64,000 nucleotides of DNA, from NCBI GenBank assembly GCA_963978905.1, contig OZ022258.1:24184716-24248715 (forward strand). Direction: 5' to 3'. Positions 11,093 through 22,601 of the stretch are shown here, piece after piece (the stretch's first letter is position 1; every line of letters starts with the position of its first letter). A program made the translations under genes and the position numbers. The notes under the pieces were generated by a model. That model was given only the letters and a program-made list of their open reading frames with translations, did not search any database and was not told the origin of the DNA. This stretch comes from Trichostrongylus colubriformis. Lineage: Eukaryota > Nematoda > Chromadorea > Rhabditida > Trichostrongylidae.

Positions 11093-11699
11093 TACTAGTT
11101 GGCTGAAACACATCACTGTGCGCGTAATACTATGGGCCTTAGTAGGTCGGTCAAAATTGATTTTTTCTATAAACTTCCCTCACATATTCGCTCCGCCCAT
11201 TGTGGGCGGTTCTCCGTTCATTCTGAGTATGCTCAAGATAGCTTGAATATTGGTTATTTCCGATTTTTCCTGGTCTCAAGGCTGCGTTATGGCCCAGTTA
11301 TGAGTTTTTGTTGAAAGGACCACCCACTCGAGGAGCGCTTCGCTCCCAATGCCCATGCCCCTTGTATGACTTTCAGAAACTCATCTCTGATCTTAATCCA
11401 CTTTTCCCCCACGTTTGGGTCATATTGAAATCCAATTAACAATATTCGGTCTGAAAACAGAACACTTCAGTGCACGTCCGCCCACCGTAGGCGGAACCTA
11501 ACTTGGGCCATGTGTGGTCTTTACTTCTTGTGACACGCCTCACCCATCCCATACTTGTCCCCCTATCGACAGGTCGTTCTCATATAATACGTAATTTCGT
11601 GACAGATAGAAGGATGGACGGAGGAACGGAGGAACGGAGGAAGGAGGAACGGAAGGACGGAGGGACGGACAGACAGACGAAGCTTTTAAATATACTAGG
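11093..11699. repeat. dispersed repeat, about 270-bp unit family, copy 1
   Basis: The block starts with a motif like that at 30074 (CAGTTGG/TAGTTGG, then a CACTGTGCGCG hairpin and CTTAGTAGGTCGG). It contains two units marked by CCGCCCA...GGGCGG boxes near 11206 and 11485. It ends in a degenerate GGAC/GGAGG-rich tract, then GACAGACAGACGAAGCTTTT at 11668-11687. The same order of parts recurs at 30073-30888, so these are two copies of one dispersed element. No coding frame is conserved between copies. Confidence 0.6.
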
Positions 11700-11964
11700 A
11701 ATACCATTGAGAAAGATGCAGAGCTCACATTCTTGTACGAAGGACAGCTTACTAACATTTCTTCAGTCTGGCACTTCAGAGTAATTGATGCCATAATTAT
11801 TTTTACATTCTGCTCGCGAAAATAATTATACCAACTCACTGGCATCCACTTTTAAAATTAGAAAGATGTTCATGGCTGCAGCAGGATAGAATTGAGTACT
11901 TGTATCGAGAGAGTGTTGCAGAGGTGTCACCTAAATCGACATTATTTTCACTGCTTGTTCTCTG

Positions 11965-12231
11965 TTGTTTTCAACGAGTTGCCGTTTCCTATCAATTGAT
12001 TCTGACTTTCTCGATGATTGGACAGAGTACATGCCAGAAGAGCCCAGGAGTCACCGCCAGCACGACGCGCGAAGCATTTTGCTTTGGAGGTGGCGATTAG
12101 ACACTCGCGCAATGCCGCATTGGCTCCATGTGTATCACACTCGATTCGCTCTCACTGGTACAGCTAAGAGAGCGTGTGAGCAGCGTGAAACAGTCGAGTG
12201 TACTTGCTTACCTCCTGTTTTCAAGGAGTAG
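11965..12231 (+). CDS. weak candidate terminal exon or ORF
   Basis: An 88-codon open frame (non-ATG at its left end) with mixed, protein-like composition, including DFLDDWTEYMPEEP and several Cys and Trp residues, ends at a TAG at 12229-12231. No good acceptor was identified at its left end. A competing minus-strand exon candidate (ATG at 12276, donor GTAAGC at 12211-12206) overlaps it, so at most one of the two is likely real. Confidence 0.22.
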   Translation: MFSTSCRFLSIDSDFLDDWTEYMPEEPRSHRQHDARSILLWRWRLDTRAMPHWLHVYHTRFALTGTAKRACEQRETVECTCLPPVFKE

Positions 12232-13334
12232 GAAAGCGAACCTCTTGCTGAAGCCCAAGCTACAAAACTCTCGCATTAATCACTGATAAACAACGCCGAA
12301 TGTGATCTCATTCTGTGGCGGCTATTTGCTTTTCGTTGTTCTCACTTCGCCCCTTTCTCAATTTCCAAGCTTCTGCCGAGTCACTTCATATTCAACAAGA
12401 TTTCGCGCACGCAAAAAGGGACAAAGGAATGGACACATTCCTCAGTAAATTTGATTACTGCTCAAAAACTTCAAGGTTTCCTTCTATTCTCAATGCTCTG
12501 AGAGTTTTTTTTATGATATCGATAGAATTTTCAACGAAAAAGCTCTCAAATTTTATGCAATGCCATCAGCTACCGTCGCAGCACAATTGGAGCACGAACT
12601 AGTTTATTCAGTATATGAGTTTATGTGTTCAAAAGTGCGATTAATGAAACGATACTGACCCTCGGAATCTCCTTTCTAGGATCAACTTCGCTCAAAATTC
12701 AGCAAAATTAGAAACCCATATTGAACAATGCTTTTACTATCTTGAATACAAACAGACACGAACAGCTAGAAGTGCCTGCGAAAGCACTCAACCGTGTTGC
12801 TGTCGTCGGCCGGCTTTGTTGTCGTGAGCGGTAGAATATTGCAGAATGTTCCATAATCTGCTTGTATTCTTTTTGTTGTTTTCCTGGGCACCGTGCCACT
12901 GACGCGGCATAATTCACCGCTTCGGCTGTTCACTAGTAGCCGCTGTGACGACGCCAATGCAGCCGTTTTCCTAACCATGCCGATGTTTCATGTCAAGTTG
13001 ATGACCTGAGAATTTCTCAGCCAACTCTTAAGTCAACCTACCATCTATTGTCATTTTGTTTTGCTCTTTATACGGTTCTAAATGCCATCCCTTGAATTCT
13101 ATTTGGAGTGACACTTGAATGGCGATTTAGCCTTTCTCAGTGACTTTCTGCACCAGCGAAGCCGCTTCTCAGAAAGGAAGGGAGGAAAAGGTCATATAGA
13201 CGGGCAGTGGTTCGGGATTCGGTCCACACACTATAGGTGTGATGACAGCGCCGCTTGCTATAAGCCCTCCTCGTCCTGCTTCCAGCGGATAGACCAAATT
13301 AGCGTTATGGAATCTGAGTTGTCTAGTTGTGCAG

Positions 13335-13419
13335 AGCTTCGATGCTGTTGAAGAAAGTGCCCGGAAGTTTCCTCAGCCGAGGTATAAAAAATTCGAATTG
13401 GAAGAAAAGTTTCAAGGAT
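13335..13419 (+). CDS. candidate internal exon of a host gene
   Basis: The segment lies between an acceptor-like CTAGTTGTGCAG (AG at 13333-13334) and a perfect donor GTAAGT (GT at 13420-13421). One frame is open across it and encodes 28 residues starting SFDAVEESARKFPQ, rich in charged residues, ending in phase 1. The next downstream acceptor, TAGTCTTTCAG (ending 13714), could receive it. No family was recognised. Support is the two splice signals plus composition. Confidence 0.35.
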
Positions 13420-13735
13420 GTAAGTCAAATTCATTACTTGCTTCACTTGTAATTAAAGTCGAGTTCATCAACTTTCCACTCCTAATTGGGAACAAACTCA
13501 ACATCACTTTTTTTCGAATTCATTTTTCATTAACTGAAAGTCGAATATTGTGATTCGGTGAGGGGTGGCCACATATCAGAGCGCTGATCATAATGCCCGC
13601 AAACAAACTTAACCGCATTGTGTATGTGCAAGTTCCATCGTAATGATGACGCTCGCTCAACGACGAATGAGGAAAGCGCAATGTTGCAGGAAAACCCGTT
13701 ACTTAGTCTTTCAGTGAGGGACATTTTTTTCAAAA

Positions 13736-13930
13736 ATGTCATTCTTCAAAGCATTCCGCGAAGCCCTGAAGCAAGACAATGCGGAATACGCCATGCATTT
13801 CATTCTATTTAGGGATTGGAAGCCATTTGATATGTTTGGAGTGAAGGGTGGTTCGACGTTATCCACCTACTGTTTTCACATATCTTTCAAAGTAATTAGG
13901 ATTACTCTGATCCGGAGAAAAACACCATGA
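13736..13930 (+). CDS. candidate first exon or small ORF
   Basis: An ATG at 13736 (context CAAAAATG) opens a frame beginning MSFFKAFREALKQDNAEYAM and continuing through an aromatic, protein-like stretch for about 40 residues before degenerating. A donor may lie near GTGAAG at about 13841. The first 40 codons look coding by composition, but no domain can be named. An overlapping frame entered through the acceptor ending at 13714 is also open, so the frame is not settled. Confidence 0.27.
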   Translation: MSFFKAFREALKQDNAEYAMHFILFRDWKPFDMFGVKGGSTLSTYCFHISFKVIRITLIRRKTP

Positions 13931-14762
13931 GCTACCAATGTTTTTAAACATTGCAAAATCATAATGGCATGTTTTGCGGAATCAGAAAAGAAGAAAAAAC
14001 CCTCCACGCGCCTCGAAAATTACTTTGATAAGCCTGATTTCTCTAGTTTGTTATTGTGGCCTCTTTGTGAGCAGAGTTTTAATTTCAGTGTTTTGAATAC
14101 GATATGAGCATTGGAAAACAGGAGATCCAGCTAAATAGAAAGGAAAAAACAACTCAGACCAACCTTGTGCACAAATCTTCTTGAAATGGCTTTGGTTGGA
14201 TTTATCAAGGACGAGCTCAGTCTGGGATCTGAAGCTGATTTCAGTCATTTTCAAGAATCCGAATCTATTCATCAATTTATATAATCAATTCGAGATCTTT
14301 ATATTCCATGAAAGTAAAAAAAACTGCGCTCATTGTTAGGTGCAAGCCACGAACTCTCTTCATTCCGGTCGTGGGTGCATTCATTGGCTATCTTTGTGGC
14401 GTTGATGCTGAGCAGAAGTCAGCTAATCGTTCTAGAGGGTAGGCAGGTCAGGCACATTCTTCCGGTCATTCGGTGGTGCTTCATCATCACCACCAACAGA
14501 CCGCGAGAATTTCCTATGCAGATTTCGCAGCCGCAGCACCTCCCAGCGCTTTGATGATGACGATGATTATCGCGTCAGCCGCGTTCGAGACGCCGTCATC
14601 GACCACCATGACTGATCTCATTATCAAGATGCCATTTTTGCGGGTTATTGCAATATTTCCTTAGAAACTTTTCACCACTATACTCATTTTGAGATCTTCG
14701 AACCACCGTCATAAGGTGTCGCATATTGCAAATTCGGGTTTATTTATGATGATATTAAACAA

Positions 14763-15068
14763 GTGAAGCCAATAAAACAACAAACAAATGGATCAGTGAG
14801 AGGGGGAGTGAGCGAACGTTCAAGAAAGAAGGTGTTTATGATAGGAAAACCCAATGAATTCACACTCGACCTCTTAGCAAGGTGTCCGTGTAAGTTGCGG
14901 CAAGTGAAAGGACTGCAATTTACCGTAAATCAAAATAGCTCCCTCCCGGTGTCTTTAGATAGCTCTTTTTCAGCTGCGCGATATAACATGCTGCAACACA
15001 TAAATGAAACTCGCTTCGATATGTTTTCGTTGTTTCCCAATTTATTTCTTAGATCTGTGGAGATGTAA
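14763..15068 (+). CDS. candidate ORF or terminal exon
   Basis: A 101-codon frame runs to TAA at 15066-15068. It contains a plausible internal acceptor, GATAGCTCTTTTTCAG (AG at 14972-14973), after which the reading is ARYNMLQHINETRFDMFSLF. The part upstream of that acceptor is basic and equally protein-like, so the acceptor may be fortuitous. The first codon listed is GTG, so translation would need an upstream exon or the ATG near 14838. No family was recognised. Confidence 0.28.
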   Translation: MKPIKQQTNGSVRGGVSERSRKKVFMIGKPNEFTLDLLARCPCKLRQVKGLQFTVNQNSSLPVSLDSSFSAARYNMLQHINETRFDMFSLFPNLFLRSVEM

Positions 15069-16545
15069 GCCACTTTTATAATTTTATCGTATAATTTTTC
15101 GAATGGAATGGAATCCATTCGATAGTTTCCATTTTGAAGAAAGGTATTCAGATATGGTAGATGCTAGCCTAACTGCACAATATGTATTTACGTGCATATT
15201 TATATACATATTTATATGACTATTTTTAGTTATTTAGATTTGTTTATTTATTTATGCATTCATTTGGGCGGCTCGGCTCCGAATGTTTATGATTTACATA
15301 TTTTCCACAAATTTCGAAAGAGTTGATACATCAGAAACCTCCAGAATGCAAGTGTGGAAGATGTTGGCGGTCGAGTGCTGATAGGCAGTTCTGTTAGGAG
15401 GTGAACAATCCGATTTCTCATCGCTGTGTGAATGAAGTCATGCACTTTTGCAATACGGCGCGAAGATTTGTTGACGACAACTGTCACAAAAGCCCATAGC
15501 ACGTTCTGAATTCTCCTCATGTGTACCACGGCCCTTTCCACATCCCACGACCTCACTTGTTGTCTTACGGGACATATCGTGGAAGAAAGGACAAAACAAT
15601 AGCCTAATTCTATGATATATCATCTTATGATTACTGTCTTCTTTCCACCCACTTTATTACCCAATTTGCTGTGGAAATTTTGTGTGCACTACAACCTGTA
15701 TCATTACACGCCAACCACTGCACTCTTCACCCCTTTTGCTTCTATTGTTCACGGTATCCTGATGGTGTCAAAATGTTGTTACAAAAAAAAGCGCGGAACT
15801 ATTTCGTTTTGGCCACCGGACGGATTGAGTTCCAATTCACTCTCTATTCATTCTTCAGTAGGGGCGGAGCGATCTCACTTGTGGGAGTGGCCTGTAACTT
15901 TGAGGTTCAACCCATAAGTGCTTTTGTTTGTTGTCTTTCTTCTGCTGCCAGCTGCATGCTGCAGATTTGAAAACACCTATTCGTCCAAAGTTGACTTTAA
16001 GCCTGATTTCGACTATTAAAGTGTCAGATGACGGGTCGTGGTGAACAAATTTACCGCCTACCCCATTTTTGTTTATTCTCATCGTCTGTAATAGCTTTCA
16101 ACGTCCCCTTGAACTTTTTATAATGGGGAACAACATGTATCAGCAAAGCTTCAAATCTGATAACTATGAAGAACGAACTGCAAAACGCCGTTGGGAATCG
16201 AATTAGGAGGGGTCGGAGTTTGCATGCGATGAGTCATTAACCCGGCACTTTGCTTGAAGTGGCTCATCAGCGAGTGTGCACACATATGTCGAATTTTGAC
16301 GCTGCCGCGCGCGGCAACCGGCGTCGCGGATTTCTTCGCGTGTGATTGCGTACATTGCAGCACTCCCTTTGGAGTTTTACGCCCGAATTGATTATTTCTT
16401 AATTGGGATTGCTATCATGTAATGCTATCGTTTCGTTTACCTTTTATGTCACTAATTGTCTTTTTCTTTATGTCTTTCTTTATGTCTTTTTTTAGGGCAC
16501 AAAAGTTATTGCTTTAAGGTAATAATGAGATAAACAGCTATTTCT
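15069..16545. other. no gene assigned; short inverted motif
   Basis: The only structure noticed is a 17-bp perfect inverted pair, CTGCAAAACGCCGTTGG at 16178-16194 and its complement at 16848-16864, bracketing the SINE-like segment described next. GC-rich sequence at 16300-16325 (GCCGCGCGCGGCA) forms a short hairpin. Confidence 0.4.
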
Positions 16546-16738
16546 TAAAAGACCTCTATGGTTTTGTACCCTTGCGTCCTGACCGGAATTCCAATCGATC
16601 GCGGCAAGTTGTGCCGACGGCGTTGCCAGTCGCAAAGTGGAAATACGCCATAAGTGCACACCCCTCAACAGCGAGTTTATCACGTGAGCAAACCCACCAT
16701 CCACCATCTTTAGAGCAAGATGGCTACCACTGAGCCAC
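16546..16738 (-). repeat. possible tRNA-derived SINE or tRNA relic
   Basis: On the minus strand the sequence opens with TGGCTCAGTGGTAGC (about 16737-16723), a perfect pol III A box and close to a tRNA D-arm. The T-arm (B box) expected about 40 nt further is degenerate, so this is not a functional tRNA gene. The downstream body reads to about 16546. Only one copy is in the window, so the SINE assignment is inferred from the A box alone. Confidence 0.3.
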
Positions 16739-17392
16739 GAAAATTGTTAATACCCGGTAAAGTTAGCCTTAGTGATGAACCCCATCGAGCAAGGTACCGG
16801 TCCAATGAATCATCGCAAATAAACTTTAACCCGACCTGACACGCTTACCAACGGCGTTTTGCAGGTTAGATTTTCGTAATTTCAATAAGCATTCGAAACT
16901 CTATCGATACACCCAGTTGTCCAATCAAAGCTCCATGGGAACCCGACAACATACCCTGGAAAGGTGCTGTTTTTAGATCACCTATTGGAGAATCGGCGCT
17001 CATCCAAGATTAACTCTTCACCTCTCTCCTTACTCAAAAAAGGGCGAACAAAAACGAAAAAGTCCTGTCGTCTTCGTCAGCCGCGTCCGGGCTTTGAGGT
17101 GGCACACGAAATTTCCTAAACAAGCTTCACACACATTCGCTGAATAATCGCTGCTTTCAAAGGCATTCATCGACCTTGCAGCATTCTTTAACTTCCGTCA
17201 AACGCCCCTGGCTCAAAGCTTCGAACATTCGTGTTTCCGACTCAATAGATATAATTTATTTAGTGTGATCAGACCTTTTCACCCATTCATTCAACAGTGC
17301 GCTATCATGTACTTTCATTATAAAAGGATCATCCGCGGCAGAAAAGTGCGTTTTCTCTTTTACATCGGTATACTTTACATACCATCGTACTA

Positions 17393-18062
17393 TTAGGTTG
17401 GCAACTAAGCAATTGCGGATTTTTAAATACTGCTTTTTCCCTCCAAACTGCTTTCCAGCAATCTCTTCTGTACATATACATGTAGTATAATTCCACACGC
17501 ATCTATAGTTATTATTGTCTTCCATCTCCCGGATAACCCTTTCCGGTAAAATAAACATATCAACGGTCAACCTCATTTTCGATACAAAAATTATAAAAAG
17601 ATTTTTCTTTGAATGGCGTTAGACAGGGAAAGAAAAGGGTGGATGGAGCAAGATCAGGGCTATAAGGTGGATGGGGCAGCAATTTTTATCCAAGCTCGAG
17701 AATTTTTTGGCGAGTCATTTTTTCAATAGTGGTAAAAGTTTTTTTAAATTTTTTTTTCAAAAAATTTTCGAGCTTGGATAAAAATTGCTGCCTTATAGCC
17801 CTGATCTTGCTCCATCGGATTATCACCTTTTCCTGTCCCTGTCTAATACCATTCAAAGAAAAAAAATTGGAATTGAAAATGAGGTGATTTTTGATATTTT
17901 TATTTTGCCGAAAAGAGTTATCCGAAAGATGGAAGACAACAATACCTATAGATGCGTGTGGACTTGTACTACATATATATGTACAGAAGAAATTTTGTGG
18001 AAAGCAGTTTTGAGGGAAAAAGCAGTATTTAAAAATCCGCAATTATTTAGTCGCCAACCTAA
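17393..18062. mobile_element. palindromic mariner: two 3' ends head to head
   Basis: TA-flanked (17391-17392 and 18063-18064), with ends beginning TTAGGTTGGCAACTAAGCAA on the left and TTAGGTTGGCGACTAAATAA on the right when read inward. The left half (17393-about 17711) is the diverged reverse complement of the right half (about 17758-18062). The right half encodes a mariner C-terminal fragment with YSPDLAPSDYHLF near 17788-17826, and the left half carries the same region on the minus strand. The element is therefore an inverted duplication of one transposase 3' end around a T-rich centre, not an internally deleted mariner. Confidence 0.85.
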
Positions 18063-19560
18063 TAGAATAACAAATTCTATGAAGGTTTCTGGACACTGAA
18101 ATTCACTTGAATTGAAAAAATTTCAAACTCCATTCCTGGGGGCTATTGTAGAAGTATTGGTCAGTGCTCCTGCATGTGTCACAGCATCGCATCGTAGTCA
18201 GCAGCGCTTCAGATGGATGCACCGTGCTTTCAACAATTTTGCCACACTTGTTTGCCGCAGTTTTCGTCTCAGCCTTATTACGGTGGTCAGTGCCGGCAGA
18301 ATTTCTACTTCCGCTTCTCATATATGCAAAAATATCGACAATCTAGCCTCGAGAATTGATAGACTTTTCTGTCCACGTTTATTGGCTTATCATGAACTTG
18401 TTCATTCATACAGCAGTGCTGCATACAGTGTTTGCTATTTTGCGTCGTGTATTTACCTTCACAACATCTTGGTAATTGCATGCGATTTGATCCAAACTAT
18501 GACTTAATGTGGTCAGCCAATGCGCGCGTAACTGTTTTCCTGTTCCCAGACAAGCCTGGTGACCGCCCATCGGCTCTGCAATGAACTGAGTGAGGCAAAC
18601 GCTTGTTTAAGATCATATGCCAGGCCAGTACTGTGGGCCTCACAGGGTGGTTCCTGTGGAACGGCTTTCCGTAGGGCTCATGTGACTCTAGTCGATGCCA
18701 GATCATGCAAGTGGGAATAGTCCACAGTCCTGATTACAACTCAATCGATATCGATTTGAGGATAACGGAATATCGATAATAATCGGTTGATCCACTAAGG
18801 GCTGTTTCACAGACGGTAAGTAAGTCACGGCTCCTCCTTTTCATAGATAACACCACCTATTTCTAGGAATTTCTGGGAGATAAAAGAAACAAGGCAGAGT
18901 CAGTTTTTCAGGGTAATTCCAGACAGTCGTAACTTTTACTAGCTGGATAGATCTATGCAAGGTGGTGGACTGTTGAACCGTAAATAGCGCGCGGAATCAC
19001 GTATCAACAGAGTTAATGTGAACAATGACATACTATTCATTACATAAAATCTTCTGAAAAAAGTACGAGCTTCAGATTCGAGGGTTCTCGTCACCGATGC
19101 TCTTGAGACTCATCCAGACTGCTCGTCTTGCGATTTTATCGCGAATTTTCTGAGAGGCCGGAAAAGTGGCAACGTCTGCCTTTGACGGGTTATGTTGCCC
19201 TTGCCGTCTGCTTCACCCAGTCAGTGATGCAGAAGGGCGAAAGCACGATCTCAGTCGCGGGATCTCACTTCTCGGGTTTCTGACCGTATCATGCTGCTCT
19301 TTCTCCTATCTTCCTTTTCTCTTCGATTACCCAGCTTCACAATCTGCCAAGATTGCCTTCGACTCTGACTTTAACTTCATCCTCATCTCATAGGAACACC
19401 CTTCTGACCTCAAACAATTACATTCCGTACAAATCCACCTCTAAATTTCGACTTTTAAATCCCTTTTCGTGTGATTTTTCGTACTATCACTGCTGTGATG
19501 TATCTCGTGCTCCTTTTGGAATGGAAGAAATGGCTTTATCACATGTGGGACCTTTTGCAG
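18063..19560. other. no gene assigned
   Basis: Open frames up to 131 codons exist but lack paired splice signals or recognisable content. The segment lies between the mariner palindrome and the 19.6-kb exon. Confidence 0.35.
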
Positions 19561-19863
19561 AATCAACCAGACTGAGCTTAGGCTCACATTAAACTGTGAC
19601 CGCAGCGCGATATGCGATGCACTGGCTTCGGTACCTGATGTCGTTGCTTCTGGTCGGCGATCTCGTACTTCCGACTCGTCGACGTCATACTTTGAATCTA
19701 GCGCTGCTCAAACAACCACTGAAAGGTCGTGAAGTCGTCGCTTATGCTGCTGCCGATCAACATCCCGAACTGCGATCGCCCATTCGCATGTCGGACGACG
19801 ATGAAACCGAGTTTGTCCGGCGTGAATGGACTGAGACAGTGTACAAGAAAGTTCGAACATATA
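19561..19863 (+). CDS. probable coding exon(s) with an internal frame change
   Basis: After the acceptor GGGACCTTTTGCAG (AG at 19559-19560) one frame is open for 57 codons and reads like a real protein (NCDRSAICDALASVPDVV, then a Ser/Thr-rich stretch), ending in TGA at about 19733. A different frame is open through the second half and reads SDDDETEFVRREWTETVYKK, running into a perfect donor GTGAGT (GT at 19864-19865). The two frames can be joined only by a small unrecognised intron, an alternative acceptor or a frameshift near 19720-19740. The end signals and composition support coding potential. Product unknown. Confidence 0.42.
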
Positions 19864-20045
19864 GTGAGTTCATACGTCTTTAGTGCTTCTCACATGTGGG
19901 TCATGGGGTATACCGCGCATTCGCGACAGAAGTACACGAGTGACTGACAAAAGTTGGTTGTACAGCTTTTAGATTACGTGCCGTTTTTATTTCCATTAGT
20001 ATTTACTTAGCAAAGCTACAACCTTTTAAAAACTTTTTAAATATA

Positions 20046-20976
20046 CAGTAGCGCTCAAAAGTCTTCGGCCAAATTTTTTTGTCATAACTTTTTTTCTACT
20101 TGACCAAATTTGACAAAATTTGAATGTATGGTGCCTAAACCTATTGCCAACATTTCGTTCTACTTGAGTGCCGCTTACACTTTTCATGGTTTTTTACAAG
20201 AATTTGCTACAAGACCACCGAAAAAAGTAAAAGGCTTGGTCAAAAAAAGGCTTTCTTCACAAAAACAAAACGAGCAAACCTCAGAGAACATTAATATTTT
20301 GTAGAAAGACCACGACTTTTGATGACAGCGGCACAGCGGGGCGGCATAGCGATGGCACTCTAAAAACAAAAAATTTCGTATAACCACGTAACCTACACCG
20401 TTGAGCGCCAAAACAGTATATTAAAGGAATCGTCCACGGAAAATGCGTTTTTGTGTTACCCATACGTTTACGTTGTATTTGCCTAATGTGGGCCTCATGC
20501 AAAATTTCACGCGAAAAAATGCGAATCTGGCTGAGATACAGCACCACAAAGTGCGGTCCCAGTGGGCGGGGCCTCCGTGTAAAAGCCTCGTATCGCGTCC
20601 GCCGTGGTCGGAGACGCATTGTAGGAACAGGAGGTTACGTAAACAGTCCTACTCTTCGTTCCCAACGGCAGCGGAAGACGGGACGAGGCTTTTACACGGA
20701 TGCCCCGCCCACTGGGACCACACTTTGTGGTGCTGTATCTCAGCCAGATTCACATTTTTTTGCGTGAAATTTTGCATGAGGCCAACATTAGGCAAATACA
20801 ACATAAATATATGGGTAACACAAAAACTCATTTTCCGTGGACGATCCCTTTAAGTATGCAGTGTCTCTAAGTACAACACACTGAAATTTCTCTTAGATCG
20901 GTGCAGTTGCAAAAAAAGTTACAAGGGAAAAACCTGAGTGAAAGACCATTTCGCCGAAGACTTTTGAGCGCTACTG
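20046..20976. mobile_element. TA-flanked MITE (Tc1-like), interrupted copy
   Basis: The ends are inverted repeats: CAGTAGCGCTCAAAAGTCTT on the left, and its complement on the right with one change in the next few bases. TA flanks both sides (20044-20045 and 20977-20978). The 931-bp interval contains a second, nested element at 20421-20853. Without that insertion it is about 502 bp and matches the uninterrupted copy at 26434-26941. No transposase is encoded. Confidence 0.88.
20421..20853. mobile_element. TTAA-flanked foldback element, copy 1 (nested)
   Basis: TTAA lies at both ends (20421-20424 and 20850-20853). Inside, long inverted arms of roughly 170 bp begin AGGAATCGTCCACGGAAAAT and AGGGATCGTCCACGGAAAAT. 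The uninterrupted relative of its host element at 26434-26941 has a single TTAA (26816-26819) exactly at this point, which shows the insertion and TTAA duplication directly. TTAA targeting is typical of the piggyBac superfamily; the family assignment is an inference because no transposase is present. Open frames in the arms on both strands are by-products of the palindrome. Confidence 0.9.
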
Positions 20977-20978
20977 TA

Positions 20979-22032
20979 TGCCCTGCGGCATAACGTTTAT
21001 TATCGTAGTTGTAAGGTAACTGATCGCCTCGAAACACAAGTTTATAGAGAATGGTACATCGTAATCAGAGTTATTGCGTAAGTGAACATTTTGAATTTAC
21101 TTGGGAGCAATGCCGCGTTCAAGACAAGTGCACTGCAAAACAGAAGCAAATATGGTATCACAAGGTGAAAACAATAGTTCCATTGGAAGAAAACCATAGA
21201 CTTCTGCGTATTTCGGATAATTAATGTTTTGGGTGGCGTTCTATGTGCAACTACAGTAATACCACAATTTATCTGTTTCCTAGCGGTGACTATGTACGAA
21301 GAGACTGGTACAGACTTCGTGATTTCCCTGCGAAAGTACATGCTAGATGTCCATTTAATTTTCCAAATAACGTTGCCTACTGTCACCGAGATTCTTTTTT
21401 CATAGGCTTCTGACAACTGCTCGGCCATATTACCCCTTCAGTCAGCAGACACCTTCCTTCCAAGGCTTATTCTCTTCCTCCCTTTGTCAGAAGTCTTCCC
21501 TTCGCCTTATCAATAATGAATACATGGTAATATTCTAATAAGGGCCGTCGCAGAGGTTCGCAGCGGCAGCGGTGCCTCCCACAGACGTTGCCATAATAAA
21601 GTGACGCCTAGTGGCATAATGGAATTGCTCCATTATTCAAAGAGAATAAGAGACGAAGACGCGAATCTTCCTCGCGTCAGTCCAGCATACCAATTAATCA
21701 ACATCTGGTAGCTCTGAGCCTCGGATGGATGCTCAGCTCTGAAAATGATGCTTCTCTACACACATTATATCTATTAATCACATAGTATTTTTTACCAACC
21801 CCACCTCACTGAGAAGCCGCAAGCGTTGGTGAAGACAATGGTACGTATGAGATAAAAAGGCGAAACGAACCATTTCATCCATTTATTCTGTTGTTACAAT
21901 TGTTTATTGACTATTCCTTCATCTATTCTTTTCGGATTGTAGGAAGGTCATAGTAGCAGCAGCGACAACCGCTCCGCACACGACTGGCTGGGAATGCTAA
22001 GGTTTTCCGTGTTTTTCACTGTCTGCTGTAAC
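20979..22032. other. no gene assigned
   Basis: A minus-strand 128-codon opening (21042-21428) has no splice support or recognisable motif. Nothing else was seen. Confidence 0.35.
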
Positions 22033-22465
22033 TTAAAGGAATCGTCCACGGAAAATGCGTTTTTGTGTTACCCATACGTTTATGTTGTATTTGCCTAATG
22101 TGGGCCTCATGCAAAATTTCACGCGAAAAAATGCGAATCTGGCTGAGATACAGCACCACAAAGTGCGGTCCCAGTGGGCGGGGCCTAAGAGTAAAAGCCT
22201 CGTCCCGTGGTCCGCCGCCGTTGGGAACGGAGAGTGGGTTTGTTTACGAAACTTTCTGCTTCTACAATGCGTCTCCGACCACGGCGGACGACGGAACGAG
22301 GCTTTTCTCTTAGGCCCCGCCCACTGGGACCGCACTTTGTGGTGCTGTATCTCAGCCAGATTCGCATTTTTTCGCGTGAAATTTTGCATGAGGCCCACAT
22401 TAGGCAAATACAACATAAATGTATGGGTAACACAAAAACTCATTTTCCGTGGACGATTCCTTTAA
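22033..22465. mobile_element. TTAA-flanked foldback element, copy 2
   Basis: Same family and the same total length (433 bp including both TTAA) as the nested copy at 20421. Arms begin AGGAATCGTCCACGGAAAAT at both ends. The central loop is in the opposite orientation relative to copy 1. Arms are nearly identical within this copy, suggesting recent insertion or ongoing homogenisation. Confidence 0.9.
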
Positions 22466-22497
22466 GCTTCAAGAACGTATTGACAAATCTACATTTT

Positions 22498-22601
22498 CGA
22501 AATGTGAGGTGATTGTATGATGACCTAGGCCAGAAGGCGCCTATGTTCTCGAAATGTGAAGTGATTGCATGATCATCCAGACCGGAAGGCGCCTATGAGA
22601 T
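22498..22601 (+). repeat. imperfect tandem duplication, 52-bp unit
   Basis: Two adjacent copies begin CGAAATGTGAGGTGATTG (22498) and CGAAATGTGAAGTGATTG (22550); both end in AAGGCGCCTATG plus four bases. They differ at a handful of positions. Confidence 0.85.

Noticed and set aside
12680..12724. Possible terminal exon after CTCCTTTCTAG
   Set aside because: Only 14 codons plus a stop; no donor or partner exon.
12766..12978. 70-codon minus-strand ORF with an ATG
   Set aside because: Overlapping frames on the same strand look equally coding-like, and there is no splice or family support to choose among them.
14434..14611. Open frame with an acidic run (RFDDDDDYRVSR)
   Set aside because: No acceptor of nematode type at its left end and two other frames are open; could be chance.
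20443..20853. 136-codon ORFs on both strands, also at 22033-22465
   Set aside because: Same-looking proteins on opposite strands arise from the palindromic arms of the TTAA foldback; no conserved domain.
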